Origin: G964291335 sp964291335
GTDB taxonomy: Bacteria > Chloroflexota > Dehalococcoidia > Lucifugimonadales > UBA3495
Reading direction: 5' to 3'
Assembly (NCBI GenBank): GCA_964291335.2
Contig: OZ219748.1
Span: forward strand, 2,542,001 to 2,606,000
DNA length: 64,000 nt
Under the pieces are notes generated by a model. The model had not been told where the DNA came from. It did no database searches and saw only the letters and a program-made list of their open reading frames with translations. This document shows, piece by piece, positions 9,030-17,680 of the stretch. Within the stretch, counting starts at the first letter, position 1; each line of letters opens with the position of its first letter. Made by a program: the position numbers and the translations under genes.

Positions 9030-9666
9030 TGCGATGGCACAAGGTAATTATGTCCTTCATCTGGGAGGCGGGGAACTGAGCAACAACTCCCTGAGGCATT
9101 ACTTTGACGGGTGCTTTCAGCAGGCCATCGATGAGGCCGGTTGTTATCCGGCGTGGGCTTGTATGGCCTGTATAGAGCGGGGCTACGGCAACCGACCCCG
9201 GAGGTGCCCCACTTGCAATTCGCTCAAGGTGTTCGAAGTGGCTACTTTTCAGGGACGGGCGCCGGTGGTAGGCGGTGTCTTTGAGAGTGCGGTACGGTAT
9301 CTGTTGACTACCCGGTTTGAGCTGCCTGCGGTATCTACGCCTGGCAATACCATAACGCACGACATTGAAGTTACCCCAAGAATAGCCATCGAAACCAAAG
9401 GCTCTCCCCGCCGCCTGCTAAACCCCGACCACACTACCACTTCTTTGCAACGTCCGGGGTTGGAACGCTCGGACACCTGGAAAAAGGCCCAGGCTAACGC
9501 CCAAAACTTTCGGAGGCTGAACCCGGATTCCCCCTTTTACGTGGTTACTAACGCCTTGCCGCCTGCCCTGATGGGCTATCGCAGCTACGACGTTACCGGC
9601 ATCTTTAACATTACCCAGGCCGACCGGGTCGCCTCTCTGGTGGCGGAAATTCAGTTGGCTATCTGA
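9010..9666 (+). CDS. putative type II restriction endonuclease (PD-(D/E)XK)
   Basis: A 218-residue protein overlapping the end of the methyltransferase gene. Around residues 50-70 it has two CxxC pairs (ACMACIERG and RCPTC), a likely zinc finger. Near residues 118-132 the string HDIEVTPRIAIETKGSP fits a PD-(D/E)XK nuclease core: an acidic residue, then E-x-K on a hydrophobic strand. I do not recognise a named enzyme. The restriction role is inferred from the nuclease-like motif and from its coupling to the methyltransferase. Confidence 0.75.
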   Translation: MATIQYDAMAQGNYVLHLGGGELSNNSLRHYFDGCFQQAIDEAGCYPAWACMACIERGYGNRPRRCPTCNSLKVFEVATFQGRAPVVGGVFESAVRYLLTTRFELPAVSTPGNTITHDIEVTPRIAIETKGSPRRLLNPDHTTTSLQRPGLERSDTWKKAQANAQNFRRLNPDSPFYVVTNALPPALMGYRSYDVTGIFNITQADRVASLVAEIQLAI

Positions 9667-9746
9667 ACGCAATTCCGGACGCACGGATAACTGACTGGAC
9701 GGGACGCCGGAAAATAGCGCTGCGCCTGAACCGGCAGTGCGGTACT

Positions 9747-10070
9747 TCACGCAACAGGATTTCCGGCATATTCGGGATGATACGAATATCGATCAGCCGT
9801 ACGAACCCGCAAAGGCAGCAGCCAACGGGAAAGGCGGCACAATACCGCCAGCTTTATGCGCAGCCCGAGCGGGGCTTTGCGCTTCAAGAGCCGACCCCGT
9901 TCCGCCTCAGGCAATTCCGCTATGTACGACCGATAAGTTTCAACGGCGTCGTTCAACTCACTGCGGACTTCTTCCAGGCTAACCCCCTGGACAGCCAGGT
10001 CAAAGTCGGCGCAAATAGCCTCCCAGGAACCGGGACGTCCCCAAGCATAGCAGGTAATCGTATTCTTCAT
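9747..10070 (-). CDS. HicB-like protein (solitary)
   Basis: A 107-residue protein. The first 60 residues show the HicB/DUF1902-type fold of a degenerate RNase H-like domain (GSWEAICADFDLAVQGVSLE, then EELN-type helices). The C-terminus is basic and hydrophobic, not a clear DNA-binding domain. HicB proteins are normally antitoxins of HicA RNases, but no HicA-like gene is seen next to it. It may be an orphan antitoxin or a regulator. A perfect 9-bp inverted repeat lies just upstream of its start. Confidence 0.65.
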   Translation of the reverse strand: MKNTITCYAWGRPGSWEAICADFDLAVQGVSLEEVRSELNDAVETYRSYIAELPEAERGRLLKRKAPLGLRIKLAVLCRLSRWLLPLRVRTADRYSYHPEYAGNPVA

Positions 10071-10091
10071 TTTTTTGACCCCCTGCTAGGT

Positions 10092-10123
10092 GTGTAAACT
10101 AAAATTTCATGTCCAGTTTACAC
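10092..10123. repeat. perfect 9-bp inverted repeat upstream of the HicB-like gene
   Basis: GTGTAAACT (10092-10100) and AGTTTACAC (10115-10123) are exact reverse complements separated by 14 bases, starting 22 bases upstream of the minus-strand start at 10070. The position fits an operator. The sequence also resembles ends of mutator-type (IS256-like) insertion sequences, so an IS remnant is possible. No transposase is nearby. Confidence 0.5.
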
Positions 10124-10218
10124 CCTTGGTTCTAGCGTGTCCAGCCGGAACGTCCCCTATCCCGCAAACTTCGCCACCGCTTTAACCGACAGCGTGCCGG
10201 TGCTAAACGCGGCCACGC

Positions 10219-11019
10219 CTAACCTTCCGGCTGAAGAAAGGACCGCAGGGCGTCAACAAAGGCTTCCGGGTCTTCAATCTGCGGGATGTGCCCCAGGCCC
10301 GGCAGGATTGTTTTGCTGGCGTTGGCAATGTTGTTGTGAAGGAGTTCTGCGCCATCCCGCAGCGGATCCTTCTCGCCGTACATTACCAGGGTGGCGGAAG
10401 CCCGGATCCGGGGCAGGCGAGACAGGATGTCGTAATATGCCAGGGATTGGTGCAGGTTGCGCACCCATTCCCCGGCCTGCGCGCGGGTCCGGTTGGTGGC
10501 ATCAACCCATTCCTGACGCGGCTCGGCGAAGGTGGCCCGCTCCCGCAGCTGCTCCAGAGTACGGGGTCTGGCCTGCCCGCGGGCATCGTAATCGGCGGCC
10601 GTGTCCGCTACCCGTTGGCTGCCGTTCCAGGGGTTCCACAGCGGGCAGCCCACCAAAGCCAGTTTATCCACCCGCTCCGGGAAGCTGGCGGCCATTTCCG
10701 CCGCCAGGCAGGCTCCTACCGAGTTTCCGACATAGTGGCCCCGGTGGATATTCAGAATCTGACAGGCGTCATCCAGGGCGCGGGCGTAGTCGGGAATATT
10801 GAAATGGCGGTCCGGCTTGTCCGATTCGCCATGCCCCAGCAGATCGAAGGCGTAGCAGGTGTAGTAGCGGCTTAGGGAATCAATGACGGTATGCCAGGCC
10901 CAGGCAGAGGTTCCCAGGGGATGCAGCATCACCAGCGGAAACCCGGCGCCCTGTTTCACATAGCGCATATTACCTTCGCGGGTTGGCACCCTGTCGGTCA
11001 AATCCCGGCGGACAAACAT
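10219..11019 (-). CDS. alpha/beta hydrolase
   Basis: A 266-residue alpha/beta-hydrolase-fold enzyme. Visible are the oxyanion-region HPLGTSAWAW, the AFDLLGHGESDKP strand-turn, the nucleophile elbow G-N-S-V-G, the acid in MYGEKDPL and the catalytic His in GLGHIPQIE. It could be an esterase, lactonase or dehalogenase-like enzyme. The substrate is unknown. A strong AAGGAGG site precedes the ATG at 11019, which fixes the start. It is a single gene on the minus strand, facing away from the VOC-aroK-aroB group. Confidence 0.9.
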   Translation of the reverse strand: MFVRRDLTDRVPTREGNMRYVKQGAGFPLVMLHPLGTSAWAWHTVIDSLSRYYTCYAFDLLGHGESDKPDRHFNIPDYARALDDACQILNIHRGHYVGNSVGACLAAEMAASFPERVDKLALVGCPLWNPWNGSQRVADTAADYDARGQARPRTLEQLRERATFAEPRQEWVDATNRTRAQAGEWVRNLHQSLAYYDILSRLPRIRASATLVMYGEKDPLRDGAELLHNNIANASKTILPGLGHIPQIEDPEAFVDALRSFLQPEG

Positions 11020-11334
11020 AAAGCCTCCTTATTCCTGGCGTAATGGCTTTGGCCTGGCGGAAGACCGGCTTATCCTACCTACCAGCCCCGGCTCTGTCAA
11101 TTTGGAAAACCCCGGTCAGGGCTGACCGGGCCCTCTTTTAACGAACCGGTCTTCCCCCGGCCCGGCCTGAACTGGAACGCGGATGCTTCGGGTTCAGGCT
11201 GAAGCAGAAGCAGGCCCGGCTATTTTCAGTAGAAAAAAGGGCCGGCGACAGTTTGGGGCGCCAGTACCTCAAGAGGCGGATTTATGGCATAATCAAGCTG
11301 ATTACCGGCTTGATTACCGGCGCTTGGGAGGCTT
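11020..11334. other. intergenic region between divergent genes
   Basis: A 315-base gap between the hydrolase and the VOC gene. It holds one clear hairpin (11111-11130) and, near its right end, CATAAT within TTTATGGCATAATC, about 47 bases before the VOC start, a possible -10 box. The sequence TGATTACCGGC occurs twice close together near 11300-11320. No gene was recognised. Confidence 0.55.
11111..11130. terminator. hairpin CCCGGTCA/TGACCGGG
   Basis: An exact 8-bp stem with a 4-base loop, followed on the plus strand by CCCTCTTTTA. It is a possible terminator, but no plus-strand gene ends nearby, so it may instead belong to a leader of the VOC operon or be incidental. Confidence 0.4.
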
Positions 11335-12159
11335 ATGTTCGATAAGATTCAACACATCGGGTACTACGTGGCCGACCTGTCGGCGGCTGTTGCCTGGTAT
11401 AACCGGGGATTTGGCGCCGAGCGGGCTGATGGCGGGGCGGTGGCCAGCAGCGTGCAGGTTCCGGGCGGCGGCGTCAATGCCTTCCTTCGCTTTGGGCAAG
11501 TGGAGGTGGAACTGATTCAGCCGGCCGACCCCTCCGGCTTGCCCCGGGATGCCCTGGTAATGCACCATGCGGCTTACGCGGTGGCTGACATCCGCCAGGC
11601 TATCCGTGATTGCCAGGCGCGGGGCTTCCGCTTCCTGGCCGCAGAGCCCCGTACCAATCAGTTGGGACAGCAGCTGCTCTACTTTGACCCGAATACTACC
11701 AATGGAGTTTTGCTGCACCTGACTCAGCTGCCCGACCCGGACAATGCCAACAACATCGGCGTGGGTAGTGGAGTGAATGCAGCCGGAATAGTCCACGCCG
11801 GCTATCTGGTTCCCGACCTGGATGAGGCCATTGCCTGGTACGTCAACAACTTTGACGGAGAGCACATCGGCGGCGGTGTCTCCCGCCGGGGTGGGCGCAA
11901 CGCTTTCGTCAACTTCGGTCAGGTACAGGTGGAGTTAATCGAACCGGTCAACCCGGCTGAACTGGGCGGCCGGCACGCCATGGACCACGTGGGCTACGCG
12001 ATGGACGACCTCCGCGCGGGTATTGCAGATTGCTGCGCACGAGGCTTCCGGTTCGTCGCCGATGCGCCCAACACCAACCCGGTGGGCCAGCAGGTACTCT
12101 ACTTCGACACCGACACCAGCATGGGCAGTCGCATGCACCTTACCCGCCTGCCGGGTTAA
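11335..12159 (+). CDS. tandem VOC (glyoxalase/dioxygenase superfamily) protein
   Basis: A 274-residue protein made of two vicinal-oxygen-chelate modules of about 130 residues. Each begins like IQHIGYYVADLSAAVAWY or VHAGYLVPDLDEAIAWY and carries the metal-ligand positions (His at the start, Glu in QVEVELIQP and QVQVELIEP, second His in HHAAYAV or DHVGYAM). The family includes glyoxalase I, methylmalonyl-CoA epimerase and extradiol dioxygenases. The doubled form with ELIQP resembles epimerase/lactoylglutathione-lyase-like proteins. The exact reaction is unclear. First gene of a group with aroK and aroB. Confidence 0.88.
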   Translation: MFDKIQHIGYYVADLSAAVAWYNRGFGAERADGGAVASSVQVPGGGVNAFLRFGQVEVELIQPADPSGLPRDALVMHHAAYAVADIRQAIRDCQARGFRFLAAEPRTNQLGQQLLYFDPNTTNGVLLHLTQLPDPDNANNIGVGSGVNAAGIVHAGYLVPDLDEAIAWYVNNFDGEHIGGGVSRRGGRNAFVNFGQVQVELIEPVNPAELGGRHAMDHVGYAMDDLRAGIADCCARGFRFVADAPNTNPVGQQVLYFDTDTSMGSRMHLTRLPG

Positions 12160-12194
12160 CCGATAAACCCGGCCCAACTCTGGAGCAGTATCCC

Positions 12195-12740
12195 TTGTCC
12201 AAACCCGACAATATCATTCTGGTAGGCTTTATGGCCTCGGGAAAGAGCCATGTAGGACGCATTCTGTCCCGGCAGACGGGGCGCCCCCTGGCGGATGCCG
12301 ACGCCGAGATTGTGAAACGGGCCGGCCAGCCTATTGACCGCATTTTTGCCGAACAGGGCGAGGCGGCCTTTCGCACCCTGGAGCAAAAGGTAATTGCCGG
12401 GTTATGCCGGGGTTCCGGTCAGGTAATCTCTGCTGGCGGCGGCGCCTTTGCGCAGCCGGAAAACCGTCGGGTCATGCTGTCGCGGGGGACGGTTTTCTGC
12501 CTTCAGGCCCGGCCGGAGACCATTTACCGGCGGCTCCGGGCCGATGACCGGTCCGGGCCGGCGGCGCGGCCCTTGCTGGCCGGGCCCGACCCGGCAGGAC
12601 GCATCCGTGAGCTGCTGACCCGGCGGGCTGAGGCCTATGCCCAGGCCCACTACTGTATCGACACCGACGCCCTGACCCCGAAGCAGGTGGCAGAGCGGGT
12701 TTTGACGCTCTTTCATTCAGCGGCGTCAGCAAGTCTTTAA
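12195..12740 (+). CDS. aroK: shikimate kinase
   Basis: Phosphorylates shikimate in aromatic amino acid synthesis. About 181 residues. Walker A is in LVGFMASGKSHVGRILS; the shikimate-binding DADAEIVKRAG, the FRTLEQKVI segment and the GGGAFAQPENR motif follow in the right order, then the lid Arg region. The start is a TTG at 12195 with GGAG about nine bases upstream; no ATG fits before the first strand. Lies between the VOC gene and aroB and is probably cotranscribed with aroB. Confidence 0.95.
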   Translation: MSKPDNIILVGFMASGKSHVGRILSRQTGRPLADADAEIVKRAGQPIDRIFAEQGEAAFRTLEQKVIAGLCRGSGQVISAGGGAFAQPENRRVMLSRGTVFCLQARPETIYRRLRADDRSGPAARPLLAGPDPAGRIRELLTRRAEAYAQAHYCIDTDALTPKQVAERVLTLFHSAASASL

Positions 12741-12796
12741 GCGCCCGCCAGGGAATTTCGGAGCCTTGCGGTCAATGACCGAAATGGAGCAAGCTA

Positions 12797-13918
12797 ATGA
12801 TTAACCCGTCAAGCGCCAATCCCGACCTGGCCGCCACTGTTTACCACGCCGGCGGCAGTTACCCGGTGGTGGCCGGCTGGGGCATTATTGACCGGCTGGG
12901 CGACTGGCTCACCGACCTGGGCCTTGGCGGTCCCGCTTATATCATCACCGACGAAAACCTGATGAACCGCTACGGACGGCAAGCCCAGCGGGCCCTGCAA
13001 AGGCGGGGCATCGCTGCCCATTGCTTTATTATCCCCCCGGGCGAACCCAGCAAAACCAACCGCCTGGCCCAGGCCATCTACGAATGGCTGGTTGGCCTGC
13101 GGGCCGAGCGGGGACAGGCGATCCTGGCCGTTGGCGGCGGCGTAGTCGGCGACCTGGCCGGCTACGTGGCGGCCACCTTCCTGCGGGGTGTCCCCTTTGT
13201 CCAGGTGCCAACCAGTATGGCGGCCATGGTTGATGCTTCCATCGGCGGCAAGGTGGCGGTCAACCTGCCCCAGGGCAAAAACCTGGTGGGCGCCTTCTAC
13301 CAGCCCAGGGCGGTCCTGGCCGATGTGCAGGCCCTGTCCACCCTCGGCAAGCGGGAACTGGCCGAAGGCTGGGCCGAAGCCATCAAGCACGGCTTTATTA
13401 TGGATGCCAGCCTGGTGGACGTTTTCGAGGAGCATGCCGAAGCTCTGATGAAGGTTGAGCCGGAAATTGCCACCGGGGTTATCCGCCGCAGTATGGCCAT
13501 CAAAGCCGACGTGGTGAGCCGGGATGAGCGGGAAACCCGGGACATTCGCATTCTGTTGAACTACGGGCATACCATCGGTCACGCCCTGGAAGCCTCCACC
13601 GGGTATGGCCGCTTCATGCACGGCGAGGGGGTAGCTATTGGCATGATGGGCGCAGCTCAAATGGCCGCCGCGCTGGGCCTGCACGGCCAGGATGTGGTTG
13701 ACCGGCAATACGCTCTGCTGCAACGCTTTAACCTCCCCACCACGGCCCGGGGCGTACCGCTGGAAGACATCCGCCGGGCGATGGCCCTGGACAAAAAGGT
13801 ATCGGGCGGAACCAACCGCTGGGTGATGCTGGAAGGGGTGGGTCGGGCCACCGTAAGGCGCGACGTTCCCCTGGAACTGGTGGACAGGACGGTCAGGGGG
13901 CTGGTGGGAGAGACCTGA
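12797..13918 (+). CDS. aroB: 3-dehydroquinate synthase
   Basis: Second enzyme of the shikimate pathway, NAD- and metal-dependent. A normal 373 residues. NAD-binding GGGVVGDLAGYVAATFLRG, VPTSMAAMVDASIGGKVAVN, and the metal ligands in EGWAEAIKHG, NYGHTIGHALE and MHGEGVAIGM are all present. It follows aroK with a 56-base gap in the same direction, giving a two-step aromatic pathway unit. Confidence 0.97.
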   Translation: MINPSSANPDLAATVYHAGGSYPVVAGWGIIDRLGDWLTDLGLGGPAYIITDENLMNRYGRQAQRALQRRGIAAHCFIIPPGEPSKTNRLAQAIYEWLVGLRAERGQAILAVGGGVVGDLAGYVAATFLRGVPFVQVPTSMAAMVDASIGGKVAVNLPQGKNLVGAFYQPRAVLADVQALSTLGKRELAEGWAEAIKHGFIMDASLVDVFEEHAEALMKVEPEIATGVIRRSMAIKADVVSRDERETRDIRILLNYGHTIGHALEASTGYGRFMHGEGVAIGMMGAAQMAAALGLHGQDVVDRQYALLQRFNLPTTARGVPLEDIRRAMALDKKVSGGTNRWVMLEGVGRATVRRDVPLELVDRTVRGLVGET

Positions 13919-14009
13919 CCGACGCCGGTTGACTGATTTCGCTTACCGTGTCAGAGTTTCCGTCAGAAAATTTCCAGTCGCCGCACCTTAACGGAGTGAA
14001 CCGACGAAA

Positions 14010-14862
14010 ATGGCACGCGATAATCAGCTCCTTACGAACCGGTTTATTGCGGGAGATTGCCTGGATGTAATGGCCGGCTTCCCGAAGAATTGTATTGACT
14101 TAACGGTAACTTCACCCCCTTATGATAAACTGCGCAACTATGAAGGGTATGACTTTGACGCCCAAAGCGTAGCTCAGGCGCTGCTGAAAGTTACCAGGCC
14201 GGGCGGGGTGGTAGTCTGGGTGGTAGGCGAGCATATCAACGGCGGCCGCTCAATGACCAGCTTTGAGCAGGCCCTAATGTTTCGGGACGCCGGTTTTACC
14301 GTACACGACGTAATGATTTATCAGAAGAAGAATACCCCCTTCACCAGGTCTAACGCTTACACCAATGCCTGGGAGTTTATGTTTGTATTTTCCAAGGGGG
14401 GGGGCGCCCAAATCTTTTCACCCACTCAAAGTTCCCACTGTCCGCAGTGGCGAGGAGTTGCTTACCCATAACAAGCTGCCTGACGGCATCAACAAGAAGA
14501 AAAGAGGTCGGCTGAACGGAGAGAAAACCCGTACCAACATATGGCCTTACGCCGTAGGGCTTGGTGGAACCACCAGGGATAAAGTAGCCTTTCAGCACCC
14601 GGCGGTTTTCCCGGAAAAACTGGCGGAAGACCATATTCTTTCCTGGTCTGACCCGGGGGACATAGTGCTGGACCCGATGTGCGGGTCCGGAACCACCTGC
14701 AAGATGGCAATGTTGAATGGACGCCAGTTCATTGGCATAGACATATCCGAGAGCTATATCCGAATCTGCGAAGAACGGCTGGCCACCGCCCAAAGCCGGC
14801 TGCCGGCAGAGGTTGTTGATGGCATACGTGAAAGAAAACTGCCGTTTAATAACTACCGGTAA
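14010..14862 (+). pseudogene. DNA methyltransferase split by a frameshift at a 9-G tract
   Basis: Two overlapping frames make one beta-class DNA methyltransferase of about 284 residues. The first (14010-14471) has catalytic motif IV TSPPYDKLRNYEGYDFD and continues to FSKGG. The second (through 14862) carries the rest, with SAM motif DPMCGSGTTCKMAM and GIDISESYI. They meet at a run of nine G (14396-14404). Eight G would restore one frame, reading FSKGGAPKSFHPL. As given the gene is off. This could be a phase-variable switch, real decay or a base-calling error. SPPY suggests N4-cytosine methylation. No restriction enzyme is adjacent on the same strand; a helicase gene converges from the right. 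Confidence 0.85.
14396..14404. repeat. homopolymer run of 9 G inside the methyltransferase gene
   Basis: Nine consecutive G at the exact point where the reading frame must change. Loss of one G restores the full methyltransferase. It is the second homopolymer tract associated with a DNA methyltransferase in this window. Confidence 0.85.
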
Positions 14863-14959
14863 GGCATGGCCGGAAGATAATAGCCGCCAACGTGGAAGCC
14901 CCGAGGATGTTGGCGCAAATGCAGTTTGTTACCTGGCTGGTAGAAGACGGCGGCGCAGT

Positions 14960-17536
14960 TTAGTCTTCGGGTGGTTCCATTTCTCGAAACTCATTAGTCT
15001 CTGGATTCCACCAGGTCCACTCCCATTCGTGGCCGAGTTCTTGTACGCTTTCTGCAGGCGTATAGCTATTGTCGGTGTGTTCATCTAAGTACTTATAATA
15101 CAAGACAGATGAACCGGTGTTGAAAAAATCTCGGTAAACTGGCTCTATTATCGTCCGTTCCACAGGGTTTCCGTGAATAAATATATTCACAAGGCTGCCA
15201 GGTTTGAACACTTGCAACCAGTGCCCGTCAGGTGGTGGTTCTATAGTTGTAGAATGAGAACGGTGGAATGTATCAGAGTCTGACAGACCATGCGCCCACT
15301 TAGCCAATCGCTCCGCCGTCTCCGCACGCACGATACCATTGCCATTAGAAAGCGTGGCACCCAAGCTTAACCTTTCAATATATCTGCCAAATTCGTCGAA
15401 GAGCTTCTCCGTTAAACGTAAGCCTCCATAAACACTGTCGTAAACTACTATAATATCTGTGACCATATGCCGAGACCCCGCGCCTATCAAAGCAATGTTG
15501 GTATTAGCGGAGTCAATGTCTTGTGGTGCAATGCTCTGATCGCGAGCCAACAATTCCTTAAAACCATTGGCGACTTCTCTCTTGATATAAGGAGAAGAAA
15601 ACCACTCTTCCTCGATTTGCAACACGACACCGGTAGTTCTGAAATTACGTTGCTTTCTACGCATATTAGAGTTTTTAGCACGTTCATCTCGATACATAAA
15701 CCTATTGCTACCAACACTGAATCCTTCAACACTCTCATTAACCTGCACGTTTGCTTCTGCGAGAATACCTGTGGCGCTCCTCTTTAACCGTTTGGATATG
15801 ATGCCTTGTTCAGATAAGTCAATAGTTACACTTTTGCGTAGAATCGGCCGTGTTGGGGCGGCATTCGGAGTTAGCCGAACTCTGATTTCGAGCTCGTTAA
15901 AGCCTTGTCTCCACTGGTTAACTTTATACGCTGTTCCCAAATGTAAGTAGGTTGCTCCGGGATACGCTTCTCGAATTGCTTGTTGATAGGTTATATCACC
16001 AATGTTTGTTGCATAGCTACCACTGCCTTGCAGTATTTTAACCTTGGTTTCTCCTAACTGCCGCAACGGGTAGTTGAAGTGAGGAGAATCCGCTCCTATC
16101 TGAGCCAAGGCATCGAATTCATGTGGGTAGCTAACGCCGCACATTTTCACAATGTCAGAGAAATCAGTTGGCCAGTCAATTCCTCCAGGAACTTCGTTAG
16201 GATTTCTGCCCAATGCTTCAGATTCTTCTCTCAGACATTTTGCATGTGCAAATTGCACAAATCTGTTGTCCAAATATAAATAAGATGGTTCCACCGAACT
16301 TGCAAAGTACTTTTCCAAGTTTTCCCCAAATCTGGTAAAGGCATTGGCTGGTGCCACTATCAGAAACACACCAGGGGATACACGTCCCACACGTCCCAGC
16401 CTTTGCCTGAGACTCTTGCGCGATTGAGGAACTCCTATGTTTATGCCAATATCAATATCAGAAATATCGATGCCCAGTTCCAGAGCAGAAGTCGAAACAA
16501 CTCCCTGCAATGTACCATTTCGTAGCGCTCTTTCTATAGCACCTCTGTCTTCTGATGCGTAGCCACTTCGATAGGGCTTAACGTTTCGGTTTCCCACAGA
16601 CTTTACAATTCTCTCCACTCCTTGCCTGGAATCTACAAAGGCAATAAAACGATGTCGTTCAGGCATATTGCATATGTTGTTAATGATCTGAGCAATTACA
16701 TCCTCACCTTCAATGCCTTGCTCTGGTCCCTCAATGTGCATAATTTGCCGTGGACTGCGAGGGGCACCGTTTTCTGATTCACCGACCACTTGAAACCGGT
16801 CTCCGGTAAGGTGCCTTAAATGCTCTTCTGGATTGTCAATAGTGGCTGAAGCTGCTATCAGTTGTGCTTGACGTGAGTCCCTTCCTCTACCAGACACCTG
16901 CCGTTTAGCTGTCAGTAGCCTGCGAAACAGAAATGCGGCATTGCTTCCAAATACCGATTCATAAACATGAGCTTCGTCAAGAATGATCAAAGATAAGGAA
17001 TCTATAAAACGATTGATGGATGGACTCCCCAAGTTTCGCATCATCCAAGCTTGACATACGTCGGGTGTCATCAAAACTATACGTCCACTCTCCAGGACGT
17101 TCTCCCGTTCAGACATACTTATGCCGCCGTAAATTTGACCTACTACATCTGGTTGAAACCCTCCTAACTGGGAAATCTCTTTCCAACTTTCCATCTGATC
17201 ATTGGTCAAAGCAATTAAGGGGTAAAATGCCAGTATTTTGCTATCAGGGTCAGTGAGCAAACGATGCAAGGCATACAATTGGAATATTAATGACTTACCT
17301 GAGGCCGTGCCGGTTGATATGGCAACATTATGCCCTTTGTGTAAATATTCCAAAGCGTCGGCTTGGTGCTTCCAAACTAGCCCGTCAGGGAGTCCTTTCT
17401 TTAATACGGAAGAAACAGGTCCTTTAGCTAGTTCTTTTGGTATGCCTTTACGGATTTCGGTACGAGCTTGGACATTGATTGATTCAACCAAGCGCAAATT
17501 CGTATCGGATAGCATTCTCTGTAACGTTTCAAACAT
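14960..17536 (-). CDS. Lhr/MrfA-like DEAD/DEAH-box helicase
   Basis: An 858-residue superfamily 2 helicase. Walker A is in ISTGTASGKSLIFQ, box II is LDEAHVYESVFGSN, motif III is ASATIDNPEEH, and the C-terminal helicase domain has VVSTSALELGIDISDID and RQRLGRVGR. A long C-terminal region follows, like the accessory part of Lhr, MrfA/YprA and other DUF1998-linked helicases, though its four-Cys site is not seen. The ATG at 17536 is chosen because AAAGGAG lies eight bases before it. The gene is visibly AT-richer than its neighbours, suggesting transfer. It converges on the broken methyltransferase, and the pair may be part of a defence system. Confidence 0.85.
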   Translation of the reverse strand: MFETLQRMLSDTNLRLVESINVQARTEIRKGIPKELAKGPVSSVLKKGLPDGLVWKHQADALEYLHKGHNVAISTGTASGKSLIFQLYALHRLLTDPDSKILAFYPLIALTNDQMESWKEISQLGGFQPDVVGQIYGGISMSERENVLESGRIVLMTPDVCQAWMMRNLGSPSINRFIDSLSLIILDEAHVYESVFGSNAAFLFRRLLTAKRQVSGRGRDSRQAQLIAASATIDNPEEHLRHLTGDRFQVVGESENGAPRSPRQIMHIEGPEQGIEGEDVIAQIINNICNMPERHRFIAFVDSRQGVERIVKSVGNRNVKPYRSGYASEDRGAIERALRNGTLQGVVSTSALELGIDISDIDIGINIGVPQSRKSLRQRLGRVGRVSPGVFLIVAPANAFTRFGENLEKYFASSVEPSYLYLDNRFVQFAHAKCLREESEALGRNPNEVPGGIDWPTDFSDIVKMCGVSYPHEFDALAQIGADSPHFNYPLRQLGETKVKILQGSGSYATNIGDITYQQAIREAYPGATYLHLGTAYKVNQWRQGFNELEIRVRLTPNAAPTRPILRKSVTIDLSEQGIISKRLKRSATGILAEANVQVNESVEGFSVGSNRFMYRDERAKNSNMRRKQRNFRTTGVVLQIEEEWFSSPYIKREVANGFKELLARDQSIAPQDIDSANTNIALIGAGSRHMVTDIIVVYDSVYGGLRLTEKLFDEFGRYIERLSLGATLSNGNGIVRAETAERLAKWAHGLSDSDTFHRSHSTTIEPPPDGHWLQVFKPGSLVNIFIHGNPVERTIIEPVYRDFFNTGSSVLYYKYLDEHTDNSYTPAESVQELGHEWEWTWWNPETNEFREMEPPED

Positions 17537-17680
17537 TTCTGCATCTCCTTTGGACAACGTAGCTACAAGGATTTTATACCAAAATCCTTAATCTGAGCAA
17601 ACTACACCCCCCTACCCAGCGTTCCCCAAAACCGCTATTCTGTACCTTGACCATGCAGGCGAACAAGGAGGTTCAACCCC

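Noticed and set aside
10092..10123. Complete insertion sequence at the GTGTAAACT repeat
   Set aside because: No transposase gene or second copy of the repeat pair was found around it.
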